From positions 1-59,286 of the forward strand of contig CAJWGQ010000003.1 of assembly GCA_913041025.1 (NCBI GenBank): a stretch of DNA of 59,286 bases, in the 5' to 3' direction. The translations under genes and the position numbers were made by a program. Source of the stretch: an uncultured Gammaproteobacteria bacterium (lineage in GTDB: Bacteria > Pseudomonadota > Gammaproteobacteria > Pseudomonadales > Azotimanducaceae_A). Every line of letters starts with the position of its first letter. The first letter of the stretch is position 1. Shown here in pieces: positions 33,203 through 43,022 of this stretch. The notes beneath the pieces are model-generated. The model did no database searches. It was not told the DNA's origin and worked only from the letters and a program-made list of their open reading frames with translations.

Positions 33203-33925
33203 TTACCAGTTTTCAATCGAAGTACGCACATCGACTTCAAAGGTCCAGGCATTTCTGGGTTGCCGATATAAATAGATGTAGGCGTCTACGATACCTTCTA
33301 TGCTTATCATGCCTTCTTGGCCGAGCTTTTCTGCGTACTCGGGAAACCGGCTAATGATCTTTTCTCCACCTATAGGTCCGTCTACTACGACATGTCCAAC
33401 GTGCACGCCTTCTGGGCCGTATTCCTTTGCTATTGCTTGGGCTAAATTCCTTAGAGCACCCTTAGACGAGTTAAACGCCCCGAAATTGGGTCTGCCTCGA
33501 AGCGATGCGCTAGCTCCAGTGAAAAGCAAAACACCATTTTTTGACGATTGGAATTGTTTCAGGGCTTCTCTAGCAAACAAGAAACCACCGAAACAACAGA
33601 CTCGCCAACTTTCTTCGAAGTAGGATGCTTCCATATCGATGATCTTTCCTGGAGTATTGTTTCCAGTGTTATAGATGGCGAGTTTTAGATTGCCTCTTGT
33701 CTCAGCAATCTCAAATAGCTCGACTGTCTGGGATTCGTCGGTTGCGTCTGCAACAAAGGCTTCAGCGGATCCGCCCTTCTTTTTAATTAACTCGACGATA
33801 TGATCTAGCTTCGTTTTGGTTCTTCCGGACACGAGGACATGCAGGCCCTCTTGAGCAAATCTTATTGCTAATTGAGCGCCCAGACCTTTTTCTGGTCCAA
33901 CACCAGATACTACAGTTACATCCAT
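33203..33925 (-). CDS. Short-chain dehydrogenase family protein with Phe at the catalytic Tyr position
   Basis: A 240-residue Rossmann-fold SDR. The N-terminal glycine-rich loop is GVGPEKGLGAQLAIRFA, the strand-4 motif is IYNTGNNTPG (NNAG type), and the serine is in LLFTGASASLRG. The expected YxxxK reads FNSSK, so the catalytic tyrosine is Phe while the lysine is kept. A subgroup of SDRs with this change is common in bacterial catabolic clusters, so it may be functional. It is the last gene of a minus-strand group with YciI and an esterase. Confidence 0.87.
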   Translation of the reverse strand: MDVTVVSGVGPEKGLGAQLAIRFAQEGLHVLVSGRTKTKLDHIVELIKKKGGSAEAFVADATDESQTVELFEIAETRGNLKLAIYNTGNNTPGKIIDMEASYFEESWRVCCFGGFLFAREALKQFQSSKNGVLLFTGASASLRGRPNFGAFNSSKGALRNLAQAIAKEYGPEGVHVGHVVVDGPIGGEKIISRFPEYAEKLGQEGMISIEGIVDAYIYLYRQPRNAWTFEVDVRTSIENW

Positions 33926-33933
33926 TATTTCAC

Positions 33934-34212
33934 CTATTCTTGAGGAATCGCTTGACGGAAGGGTGAGATTTCGACGCTTTCAAAAAGACCGGCGTTGTTG
34001 TAAGGATCCTGCGATGCAAATGCTTCAGCTGCCTCCCTATTTTCACAATCGAGTAAAATCATTGATCCGATCATCGTTGTTTGGTCGTGTGAAAGAATGG
34101 GCCCAGCTAGCTTTATGTCAAAATCCTCAAGATAGTGCAGGTGATGGGGTCTCACTTCTTTGCGCAGTTCCTCGCTGTCTATTTTATCTTTGCAAATCAG
34201 TACATAGAGCAT
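33934..34212 (-). CDS. YciI-like protein
   Basis: A 92-residue protein of the YciI/YCII ferredoxin-like fold: MLYVLICKDKID, RPHHLHYLEDF with the conserved His, MIGSMILLDCENREAAEAFA, and QDPYNNAGLFESVEISPF. Small dehalogenase-like or hydrolytic roles have been shown for some members; no function can be assigned here. It lies 8 bp before both the SDR gene and, upstream, the esterase gene, so all three are probably co-transcribed. Confidence 0.88.
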   Translation of the reverse strand: MLYVLICKDKIDSEELRKEVRPHHLHYLEDFDIKLAGPILSHDQTTMIGSMILLDCENREAAEAFASQDPYNNAGLFESVEISPFRQAIPQE

Positions 34213-34220
34213 GGTAATCC

Positions 34221-35147
34221 TTAACTTAATTCTGTCTTGATGGCTTCGACTGTCTCTAAGAACCCGTTGCGTGACGAAGGGAAGGCAGCAGCTGTTGAAA
34301 AGAAATCATGTATCATTCCGTCATAACACTTGTACGTGACATCTATTCCTGAACTCTCAAGAGCCTTGGCATAGGCTTCGCCCTCATCTTTAAGAGGATC
34401 GAACTCCGCGGTTACCACAAGCGCCTTGGGTAGACTTTCTAGGTTCTTCTCGCGAATGGGACTGGCATAGGGTTCAAGTCGTTTTTTCTCGTCTGGGCAA
34501 TAGGTGTCCCAGAACCATTTCATCGACTCTACCTCTAGCATGTATCCCGATCCATTATCTATGTAAGACTGACGAGATAAATCACAATCTGTTACTGGGT
34601 AAACTAGACACTGAAAGTCAACAACAGGCCCGTTAAGGTCTCTGGTTTTGAGAGCTACGGCTGCAGAAAGATTGCCTCCCGCACTTTCACCGGTCACGCC
34701 GATTTTATCATTGCCTTTTAGCAGGACTTTGTTTTTCCCCACCCACTCAAGGGCCGCGTAAGAGTCGTCAACAGCTGCAGGGTAGATTGCCTCCGGGGCC
34801 ATACGATAATCTACTGATACGACTACAACATTAGCAAGAGTCGACATTTCTCTACATACGGCATCGCCTGTATCGAGATCACCGATCACCCAGCCGCCGC
34901 CATGGAAATACAGTAAAGTGCCAAAGGGCCCTTCTCCATCAGGGTAGTAAATACGAATTGGTATTTCTGCATCAGAACTTTTAATGATTTGATTATCTAT
35001 TTGACCAACAGGAAGCTCAGTTATAACTGGTCTTGCCGCACGGTACATTTCTCTGCCCTGCTCTGGCGTCATTTCCCAGAGAGGAGGCATCGGTTCTGCG
35101 CTCGCCAGTTGCTCAAACATCGCTTGGTATTCGGGTGATAAAGGCAT
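34221..35147 (-). CDS. Alpha/beta hydrolase, hormone-sensitive-lipase type esterase
   Basis: A 308-residue esterase with the HSL-family HGGGWVIGDLDT oxyanion motif, the nucleophile elbow TGESAGGNLSAA, the acid in VTAEFDPLKDEG and the catalytic His in YDGMIHDFF. It hydrolyses carboxyl esters in the cytoplasm; the natural substrate is unknown. GGGAGA lies six bases before the ATG. It is the first gene of the minus-strand set and divergent from the ClpP-like gene. Confidence 0.93.
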   Translation of the reverse strand: MPLSPEYQAMFEQLASAEPMPPLWEMTPEQGREMYRAARPVITELPVGQIDNQIIKSSDAEIPIRIYYPDGEGPFGTLLYFHGGGWVIGDLDTGDAVCREMSTLANVVVVSVDYRMAPEAIYPAAVDDSYAALEWVGKNKVLLKGNDKIGVTGESAGGNLSAAVALKTRDLNGPVVDFQCLVYPVTDCDLSRQSYIDNGSGYMLEVESMKWFWDTYCPDEKKRLEPYASPIREKNLESLPKALVVTAEFDPLKDEGEAYAKALESSGIDVTYKCYDGMIHDFFSTAAAFPSSRNGFLETVEAIKTELS

Positions 35148-35234
35148 CAGATTTCTCCCTCGTTGCTCACTCTCGTCATGAATTACGGTACACTATACTA
35201 CAAGATGCAAGCTGTAGAATTATGGAGAGTCGAG

Positions 35235-35825
35235 ATGAAATCGATGGATGCGGAAGGCGAAGTAAAAGAAATCGCAAAAAATTTCAATATGTTAGAGAGT
35301 GCGCTTATTTCTAATCGGACTATCACTTTGTTTGGTGAAATCAATCAGGAAGTTGCTCGTAAGACAGCTGAGAAATTACTAGCGCTATCTTTTGAATCAG
35401 ATGAGCCAATTACCATGTACATTGGATCACCCGGAGGACATGTTGAATCTGGGGATACGATCTTCGATATGATTCGTTATATCAAACCACAGGTTCGGAC
35501 AGTGGGCACTGGCTGGGTAGGTAGCATAGCAACTCATATTTATTTGGCGCCTGATAAAGAGAATCGATTTGCTTTGCCTAATACCCGTTTTCTGATTCAT
35601 CAACCTCATGGGGGTTTCGGTGGAGATGCGTCCGATATAGAAATCCATGCTAGAGAGATTGTTAAAACCCGAGAAAGAATCAATGGAGTGATTGCGGCGC
35701 AGACTGGGCAATCATTAGACAAAGTAGCGGAAGATACTCAACGAGATTATTGGATGAGTGCGGAAGAATCGGTTGATTATGGCCTGGTGGGAAAGATAGT
35801 CAGCAACATTGATGACTTGAGTTAG
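35235..35825 (+). CDS. ClpP-like serine protease
   Basis: From the ATG at 35235 (GGAG seven bases upstream) the product has 196 residues and the ClpP fold: ITMYIGSPGGHVESGDTIFD, then catalytic Ser97 in GTGWVGSIATHIYLA, His122 in FLIHQPHGGFGG and Asp171 in RDYWMSAEESVDYGLVG. These numbers equal those of mature E. coli ClpP, but the serine environment is unlike the usual MGA motif. No clpX or tig is nearby, so it is probably a second, specialised ClpP paralogue. An in-frame TTG at 35163 would add 24 residues and looks unlikely. The LexA-box gene follows 48 bp later. Confidence 0.88.
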   Translation: MKSMDAEGEVKEIAKNFNMLESALISNRTITLFGEINQEVARKTAEKLLALSFESDEPITMYIGSPGGHVESGDTIFDMIRYIKPQVRTVGTGWVGSIATHIYLAPDKENRFALPNTRFLIHQPHGGFGGDASDIEIHAREIVKTRERINGVIAAQTGQSLDKVAEDTQRDYWMSAEESVDYGLVGKIVSNIDDLS

Positions 35826-35838
35826 CAATCCGCCTATA

Positions 35839-35867
35839 TTGATTTTCAACTAAATACTGTATATATA
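35839..35867 (+). promoter_or_regulatory. Promoter overlapping the LexA box
   Basis: TTGATT at 35839-35844 (4/6 to the -35 box), a 17-bp spacer, then TATATA at 35862-35867 inside the LexA palindrome. The predicted transcription start, about seven bases on, is 35874, the A of the ATG. Confidence 0.45.
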
Positions 35868-35874
35868 TACAGTA
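35855..35874. promoter_or_regulatory. Perfect LexA (SOS) box
   Basis: TACTGTATATATATACAGTA is identical to the gammaproteobacterial LexA consensus (CTGT-N8-ACAG with TA flanks). It covers the presumed -10 element and its last base is the first base of the ATG at 35874. LexA binding there would block transcription start, with induction on DNA damage. Confidence 0.9.
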
Positions 35875-36179
35875 TGAAAGTAGTGCTAGCGCGAAAACTG
35901 AATAAGAGACTAATTGAGTTACGTGAATGCACCACTGGAGAAACCGTCGGACTCTTAAGAAAAGACGGAACCTATTCTTATCATTCCTGGCTTGGCTTTA
36001 TACATAGGAATAAAGCGACCAGGTTAGGGAAGCCTGTTAAATTAAAAATAGACCGAATTGGATCTGATGACCTCTCATCAATTAAATGGCGTGACGTGCC
36101 ATCCGATAAACATGTGCAGGGCTGTTTAACGGAACAAGGTGTATTCGCGGTGATTTCAGAGGATGTCAGGATCGTGTGA
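35874..36179 (+). CDS. Small hypothetical protein under LexA control, possibly leaderless
   Basis: A 101-residue protein, family not recognised. It is basic at the N-terminus (MKVVLARKLNKRLIELREC), followed by TGETVGLLRKDGTYSYHSW and a C-terminal part with WRDVPSDKHVQGC and VFAVISEDVRI. There is no signal peptide or membrane helix, so it is probably cytosolic. The ATG abuts a perfect LexA box, leaving no room for a ribosome binding site. Either the message is leaderless or translation starts at a later codon such as the GTG at 35883, which also lacks a ribosome site. Control by DNA damage is strongly implied; the function is unknown. Confidence 0.7.
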   Translation: MKVVLARKLNKRLIELRECTTGETVGLLRKDGTYSYHSWLGFIHRNKATRLGKPVKLKIDRIGSDDLSSIKWRDVPSDKHVQGCLTEQGVFAVISEDVRIV

Positions 36180-36188
36180 CAGTGGGAA

Positions 36189-37388
36189 TTACAGACCCAA
36201 TACCAGCTTTGCCACAATGTTTTTTTGTACTTCGTTGGTACCTCCGGCAATAGAACTAGCTCGGTAGTTAAAATATCGCTCAAAGGCTTTGTTGCCTTCT
36301 TTAGGTCCTATCGATGTGTCACTATCTATGGTGCTGAATAATTGACTTTGATCTGGGCACGAATATAAGCCAATCGCTTCTACCATTAACTCGGTTAGCA
36401 ATTGGCCTATATCAGCTCCTAGATTTTTCATAATAGAGGACTCTGGACCTGGGCTGGCTCCTTTCGAGAGTTGAGCCATAACTCGCCACTCGGTGAGTTG
36501 GATAGCTTCAATTTGGACTTCCGCTGCATCGAGCTTTGATTTGAAAGAAGGATCTTGGATCAGCGGCGAGCCCCCAGCAGGAACTGTTCGACTAAATTGT
36601 TTTAATTTTTTGAGATTGGCTTTATGACCGGCCGCGCCCCCGCCGCCGCGTTCAAACTCGAGTAGATACTTTGCAACTTTCCATCCTTGGTTTTCTTCGC
36701 CGACAATGTTTGATTTAGATACTCTTACATTTTCAAAAAATACTTGGTTGACCTCGTGAGTCCCTGAAGCAAAGAGAATTGGTTGCACGCTAATGCCAGG
36801 CGACTTCATGTCTACTAAAAGGAATGTAATACCCTGCTGGGGTTTACCTTCATCGTTTGTTCTCGCGAGTAGAAACATTTTATTTGCGAAGTGAGCGTGG
36901 CTTGTCCAGATTTTAGAGCCATTGAGGACAAGGGCATCACCGTCTTGAGAGGCTTTTAAAGATAAGGAGGCCAGGTCCGAGCCAGATGACGGCTCTGAAT
37001 ATCCTTGGCACCAATAATCCTCGCCAGATAAAATTCTGGGTAAGTAATAGGCCTTTTGCTCTTCAGTTCCGTGTCCTATCAGCATAGGGCCACACATTCC
37101 TAAACCCATAGGAGCTGTTTTAGGAGCATCTGATAAGGTTGCCTCTGTGGTCCATATATATCGCTGAGTGAGATCCCAGCCTGTACCGCCGAACTCTTTA
37201 GGCCAGGAAGGTGCTATCCATCCTTTCTCATAAAGTAGCTTGTGCCATTTCATGTTGATTTCATAGTCCTGAAACATCCCTGGACAAGCAGCGCTACCAG
37301 CCAGAAGTTCTGGCGTTAGGGCTGAATTAAGGAATTCTTTGACCTCTTGTCTAAATTTTTCATGTTCTTTGCTAAATGAAACGTCCAA
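36189..37388 (-). CDS. Acyl-CoA dehydrogenase (FadE-type)
   Basis: A 399-residue acyl-CoA dehydrogenase: WCQGYSEPSSGSDLASLSLK, LNGSKIWTSHAHFANKMFLL, a long insertion GGGGAAGHKANL after the central domain, and IAGGTNEVQKNIVAKLVLGL at the C-terminus. The catalytic Glu position of medium-chain enzymes is Gly. It is close in style to the enzyme at 12012-13205, and both look like members of heteromeric or branched-substrate FadE groups. The start is TTG, and the chaC gene ends 9 bp upstream on the same strand. Confidence 0.9.
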   Translation of the reverse strand: MDVSFSKEHEKFRQEVKEFLNSALTPELLAGSAACPGMFQDYEINMKWHKLLYEKGWIAPSWPKEFGGTGWDLTQRYIWTTEATLSDAPKTAPMGLGMCGPMLIGHGTEEQKAYYLPRILSGEDYWCQGYSEPSSGSDLASLSLKASQDGDALVLNGSKIWTSHAHFANKMFLLARTNDEGKPQQGITFLLVDMKSPGISVQPILFASGTHEVNQVFFENVRVSKSNIVGEENQGWKVAKYLLEFERGGGGAAGHKANLKKLKQFSRTVPAGGSPLIQDPSFKSKLDAAEVQIEAIQLTEWRVMAQLSKGASPGPESSIMKNLGADIGQLLTELMVEAIGLYSCPDQSQLFSTIDSDTSIGPKEGNKAFERYFNYRASSIAGGTNEVQKNIVAKLVLGL

Positions 37389-37397
37389 TCAAAAATC

Positions 37398-37922
37398 CTA
37401 TTTGAGTTCGCTAACCAAAGATTCTAACTCAAATACGTGCTTGTCGATAAAGTTGTGTTTCCTAAGAGCGTCGGCAAGTTTAAAGAGATATGCACTATTG
37501 TTGCCGCTTGGCCCGGATGACACTGCGATTTGTTTAGCAATTGATGAGTCAGGAGCGGGGCCCAAAAATGCTGGGTTAATGCTTTTGGCGATGTAAGTTA
37601 TAGCCTCTTCGTTGGTCTTGTCCGTAAAATTAAGAAAAACTTTTGTTTTGCTGTAACCGTTTTTTTCACGGTGATCTAGTTTTTCAAAAACTGATTTTAC
37701 TGTCGATAACGAAACTAAATAGGCGATTCCGTCACAGTATCCTTTTTCGCAGGGAATTAGAGTCACCACTCGGCCTGGATTTTCAGGAGTACCCCTGTGA
37801 TCGTGAGAGCCCTGCCAAAATTTTCTGACGAAACCTGACAGTGTGGCCGGTTTCCAGTCTAAGTAGGGGATATCTGGGTTCCATATCAGCGAACCATATC
37901 CAAATAGCCAAACATTTTTCAT
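37398..37922 (-). CDS. chaC: ChaC-like glutathione-specific gamma-glutamylcyclotransferase
   Basis: A 174-residue protein with the substrate loop WLFGYGSLIWNPDIPY, the segment FWQGSHDHRGTPENPGRVV, and the catalytic Glu in LDHREKNGY. ChaC enzymes split glutathione into 5-oxoproline and Cys-Gly in the cytosol. Length is slightly under the E. coli protein. It is in a two-gene operon with an acyl-CoA dehydrogenase, with no obvious functional link, and is one of four glutathione-related genes in this window. Confidence 0.9.
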   Translation of the reverse strand: MKNVWLFGYGSLIWNPDIPYLDWKPATLSGFVRKFWQGSHDHRGTPENPGRVVTLIPCEKGYCDGIAYLVSLSTVKSVFEKLDHREKNGYSKTKVFLNFTDKTNEEAITYIAKSINPAFLGPAPDSSIAKQIAVSSGPSGNNSAYLFKLADALRKHNFIDKHVFELESLVSELK

Positions 37923-38064
37923 AATCTAAATTCTATATAGAAGAAAATAAATTTTCTTATGGGTTTCGAAGACTTGATGGATGTTCTTTAGTCCTGATGG
38001 TCGATTTGAGGGCTGTTTTAAGATCCTCGAAACAATGTAAACTTTATTAAAAAGGGGGAAATAG

Positions 38065-38904
38065 ATGGCTTACGAATATGAATTGTTAACAGTAGAAGTA
38101 GATGAGCGCTTGGCATGCGTGACTATCAGTAATCCTCCTATCAATCTAATGACACCAGATCTGTATAACGAATTAAGAAATGTATGTATAGAGTTGGAGC
38201 ATGATGACTCCTTATCTGTCGTTTTATTTAAGAGTGCGAACCCTGACTTTTTCATAGCGCATTTTGATGTTGAGGCAATACTGCAGTTTCCTACCGATGA
38301 TGAGCCTCGCCGTGAAGCTGAACTCAATCCCTTCCATCAGATGTGTGAACGAGTCCGTACAATGGACAAAGTAACGATCGCTCAGATTGAAGGCAGGGTT
38401 GGAGGCGGAGGGAGTGAGTTTGTGTCTTCTATGGATATGCGCTTCGGAGTCTCGGGCAAGACTGTAGTTAATCAAATGGAAGTACCAATTGGTATTTTGC
38501 CTGGAGGATCGGGTACGCAACGGTTACCCCGCCTTATTGGCATGGGCAGAGCCTTAGAAGTCATTTTAGGGGGCGAAGATCTTGATTCAGAGACTGCTGA
38601 AAAATGGGGTTATTTGAATCGAGTGTTCGAAGCGAATGAGATAGAGGAATGGGTTGCAAACCTTGCGAAAAGGATTGCAGGATTCCCGGTGTCAGCGGTT
38701 CGGTTGGCTAAAGAGGCTGTCCTGGCGAGTGAAGGACCGATTGAAGAGGGCTTGCGAGAAGAAGCTTATTTATTTGCCCAGTTACTGCGTACACCAGAGT
38801 CACAGAGTCAGATGAAGCAATTTCTTGAGCTCGGAGGCCAGACTAAAGATGGAGAGCTACAAGTCGGAAAGCTATCTGGTAAGCTTGAGTTAAAAGATAG
38901 CTAG
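38065..38904 (+). CDS. Enoyl-CoA hydratase/isomerase family protein
   Basis: A 279-residue crotonase-type protein: LACVTISNPPINLMTPDLYN, VLFKSANPDFFIAHFDV (oxyanion hole 1), QIEGRVGGGGSEFVSSMDMR (oxyanion hole 2) and VNQMEVPIGILPGGSGTQRL, where the Glu matches the first hydratase glutamate. The oxyanion loop HFDVEA in place of the usual AGADL is divergent. AAGGGGGAAA precedes the ATG. The gene stands alone, with 142 bp before it and a convergent lptG after it. Confidence 0.87.
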   Translation: MAYEYELLTVEVDERLACVTISNPPINLMTPDLYNELRNVCIELEHDDSLSVVLFKSANPDFFIAHFDVEAILQFPTDDEPRREAELNPFHQMCERVRTMDKVTIAQIEGRVGGGGSEFVSSMDMRFGVSGKTVVNQMEVPIGILPGGSGTQRLPRLIGMGRALEVILGGEDLDSETAEKWGYLNRVFEANEIEEWVANLAKRIAGFPVSAVRLAKEAVLASEGPIEEGLREEAYLFAQLLRTPESQSQMKQFLELGGQTKDGELQVGKLSGKLELKDS

Positions 38905-38932
38905 CAAGGCAGCTATTTGGTTGGGTTGTCGG

Positions 38933-40003
38933 TCACGCATTCCGGTGTATTAGTCGAATAGCGATCAAATAGATTACGGCTATGGGAATAAGTATTGCCA
39001 ATATTGCAGGCAAACCGAAGACGCTCACCATGGGGCTGAATAGATTTTTTAAATACATAAACCCCAAACCAGAAAAGACACCTACTGCGATTCTTGATCC
39101 AGCCGAAGTTTCTCGCATAGGCCCGAGCAATATCGCTATAGAGTAGAGCGCTAAACCAATGTAAGCGAGGGGTTCTAATACTCGAGCCCAAAACGCAATA
39201 GAGTATTGGCTCTTCGCGATATTTTGTTCTTCTAGATAGTTAATCTGACGAGTCAGTTCCATCAGCGACATTTTTTTTGGTTCAATAAACGCCTGGCTTG
39301 CCAGCATGTCTGGCGAGATCGAGTTCGACCAGACTTTGCTATCGCTGATTGATGTGGTTACCTGGTTTGTTCCAAAGTTAGTTGTTTTGATGTCGATCAA
39401 CATCCAATTTTGGCTTTCTGTTTGATAGCTGCCTGAGCGCGCATAAATGATTTCGTTTAGACGCTGTCTGTCGTCAATCCAATACTGAGTGATTCCCACG
39501 ATATCTTTATTGCTTCCGAAAGCATTGATTCGCATAAATAGATTTTGGTCTTTAAACCAAAGCCCGCCTGAATTGCGCGAAAGGTCTTCGCTGTCAACGA
39601 ATTGTAATTTTTGAATTTCAGCATTCTTTTCGCTATTTGGGATCAGAAATTCTGAGATTAGCATGCTGACAATGACCCAAAGTAGAATAGTGGGCATCAA
39701 GGATGTAAGGATTTTTAAGGGGGACCAGCCTGACGTTCTTAGTATGGTCAGTTCGTTGGATTCAGCTAATCGTCCCAGAGAGATTAATAGACCCAGAAAT
39801 ACGGAGTAGATGAGTAGTTCTTGCATCCTGTTCGGTGTGGTTGCCAAAATATAATTTGCGGCATCCCAAAATCCATAGGTCACACTACTATCGTTTAGTT
39901 CTTCGAAGAGAGCGAATAAGCTAGTCAAAGTCAGTAAGCAGCCGATGACGGTGACAATTGCAAGGTTGCATAATTTGAAGATGTATTTATCGATCACGTT
40001 CAT
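38933..40003 (-). CDS. lptG: LptG-like LPS export permease (YjgP/YjgQ family)
   Basis: A 356-residue inner-membrane protein with the family layout: DKYIFKLCNLAIVTVIGCLL at the N-terminus, a cluster of three helices containing SLGRLAESNELTILRTSGWS, a periplasmic beta-jellyroll of about 150 residues, then three more helices with PMRETSAGSRIAVGVFSGLG. LptG with LptF and LptB2 pulls LPS from the inner membrane. Its usual partner lptF is not beside it. Instead it lies 12 bp after a SulP transporter gene on the same strand. Confidence 0.88.
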   Translation of the reverse strand: MNVIDKYIFKLCNLAIVTVIGCLLTLTSLFALFEELNDSSVTYGFWDAANYILATTPNRMQELLIYSVFLGLLISLGRLAESNELTILRTSGWSPLKILTSLMPTILLWVIVSMLISEFLIPNSEKNAEIQKLQFVDSEDLSRNSGGLWFKDQNLFMRINAFGSNKDIVGITQYWIDDRQRLNEIIYARSGSYQTESQNWMLIDIKTTNFGTNQVTTSISDSKVWSNSISPDMLASQAFIEPKKMSLMELTRQINYLEEQNIAKSQYSIAFWARVLEPLAYIGLALYSIAILLGPMRETSAGSRIAVGVFSGLGFMYLKNLFSPMVSVFGLPAILAILIPIAVIYLIAIRLIHRNA

Positions 40004-40015
40004 TTTTTGCGCTTC

Positions 40016-41725
40016 TTAACTACTGTTGGCTTTCACAGTTAATTGTTCCATCGCCTCTTTAGCGGTACGAAAAATGCTCCCCGAGAGACGATTTTCTAGC
40101 TCTTGAAGATCTAGATTCTTTCCGAGCGATCCTTTTAGGTCGGACAAATTCAGAACTATGTTAATGCTTTTCAGTCGCTCGCTGAGTTTTGAAAACATGG
40201 CTAGTCCTGAGGTGTCGATTCTATTGACTGAACTGCACACAACGATAAATTGGGAAGTGGATTTTTTACTGTTGGCAAATTCAATCATTTTGATTTCTAA
40301 ATTGTTCGCATTTCCAAAGAAAATATTTTCGTCAATGCGAACGAACATAAGGTTGGGGTGTATTTCGACCTCATAGCGTTCTTGTGATCTCAATTCCTCC
40401 GTTCCTGGGAGCCAGCCGACAATCGTAATGCTGGGATCGCTTGCTTGTCTCAAAAAAAATGCGATGGACAACAGAATACCTAGGACCAGTCCTACTTCAA
40501 TTCCTATTGATAAGACCAAGATAAAAGTCGCAAGCCCGGAAATATTATCTAGTTTATGTGTCTTCCAATTTTCGAACATTACCGAAAAATCCAATAGACC
40601 AATTGCAGAAACAATGACAATCGCTGCTAGGATGGTTAGGGGCATTAGGCCGAATAATTCGTTAAAAAATAAAAGGCTAAAAACTATCACTATGGCACAG
40701 ATTAATGAGCTGACTGGCGTTTTAGCATTAGAAAAATAGTTTACGCTCGATCTAGAAAAGCTACCGGCTACTGGATAGGCTCCTGTGATACCAGCGCCAA
40801 AGTTTGCGACGCTCAATGCTATAAGCTCTTGCTGAGCATCAATCGTCGTTTTTTCTCTGGTTGCCAAACTGGTTGCGATGGAAAAACTTTCGATATATAT
40901 GACCAACGCAATAATGAATGACGCTGGAAAAATGCTAATCCACAACTTTAGGTCTATTTCGGGTAGAAGGAAAACAGGTAGACCTTGCGGGATTTGTCCG
41001 ACGGTTTTCAGGCTCTTTAGATCGCCAAAATAGTAAACAAAAAAAATGGCACCGGAAATCAGGATGGCGGGCCCTAGTCCAGCTAATAGTGGAGTGCTCA
41101 AAGACTTGGATTGTTGAGGATTTGCCTCTTCTTTTGTCAGTGCCCATCGATAAATGATCAGGAACATAATTGCAGTTAGACCTAAAAGCAGGCTGATCCA
41201 ATCCAACTGATAGCCTTGGCCTGTTAGTGTTTGAAAGAAGCCTATGGCAGATAAATCTGAAGAATTTTCTGTTCCGATTAACGTTGGTATCTGGCTTATT
41301 ATTATTAACAGGACCGCTCCGTTTACAAACCCTGTTAGCACTGGATGACTGATTAAGTTAATCAGTGAGCCCAAGCGAGCTAATCTCAGGACGAGGAAGA
41401 CCACCGCGACTTCTATGCAAATGGCTTGAGTGATGCTCAGATATTCTGCGCTGTATTTGGGCGCAAATTCCGAAACGGTCGAGACGATCATCACGGCTGC
41501 TATCGCGACGGGCCCAACAACCAGGTGTTTTGACGATCCCAGTAACGCATAGAGTATCATTGGCAGTAAGCAGGCGTATAAGCCGGCTTGGGCGGGAACG
41601 CCTGCCAAAAGAGCATAAGCAATAGCTTGCGGTATGGTTACCATTCCAACGACCAAGCCCGCAACCGTGTCTTGCATTAAAATCTGAGAATTGTAACCGA
41701 GCAGGTGTTTTTTAAGCGGAATCAC
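40016..41725 (-). CDS. SulP family anion transporter with STAS domain
   Basis: A 569-residue protein. The SulP signature LVVGMVTIPQAIAYALLAGV occurs near residue 25, about 12-14 hydrophobic segments follow (for example YPVAGSFSRSSVNYFS), and a C-terminal STAS domain (residues about 440-560) carries NRIDTSGLAMFSKLSERL. SulP proteins carry sulfate, bicarbonate or other anions across the inner membrane. The substrate cannot be read from the sequence. It is the first gene of an apparent operon with lptG. Confidence 0.92.
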   Translation of the reverse strand: MIPLKKHLLGYNSQILMQDTVAGLVVGMVTIPQAIAYALLAGVPAQAGLYACLLPMILYALLGSSKHLVVGPVAIAAVMIVSTVSEFAPKYSAEYLSITQAICIEVAVVFLVLRLARLGSLINLISHPVLTGFVNGAVLLIIISQIPTLIGTENSSDLSAIGFFQTLTGQGYQLDWISLLLGLTAIMFLIIYRWALTKEEANPQQSKSLSTPLLAGLGPAILISGAIFFVYYFGDLKSLKTVGQIPQGLPVFLLPEIDLKLWISIFPASFIIALVIYIESFSIATSLATREKTTIDAQQELIALSVANFGAGITGAYPVAGSFSRSSVNYFSNAKTPVSSLICAIVIVFSLLFFNELFGLMPLTILAAIVIVSAIGLLDFSVMFENWKTHKLDNISGLATFILVLSIGIEVGLVLGILLSIAFFLRQASDPSITIVGWLPGTEELRSQERYEVEIHPNLMFVRIDENIFFGNANNLEIKMIEFANSKKSTSQFIVVCSSVNRIDTSGLAMFSKLSERLKSINIVLNLSDLKGSLGKNLDLQELENRLSGSIFRTAKEAMEQLTVKANSS

Positions 41726-41837
41726 AATAGAACCAAACTACCAGCGATTCGTATCGGGTAAGTCAAACATGATTTTTGATAATTTCGAGATTATTGTTTA
41801 GTTTATCAGTGTTAGCTGGCGTTTTTCACATTTGTAG

Positions 41838-43007
<1,170 letters not shown>

Positions 43008-43022
43008 TGAGGTTAATTGATT

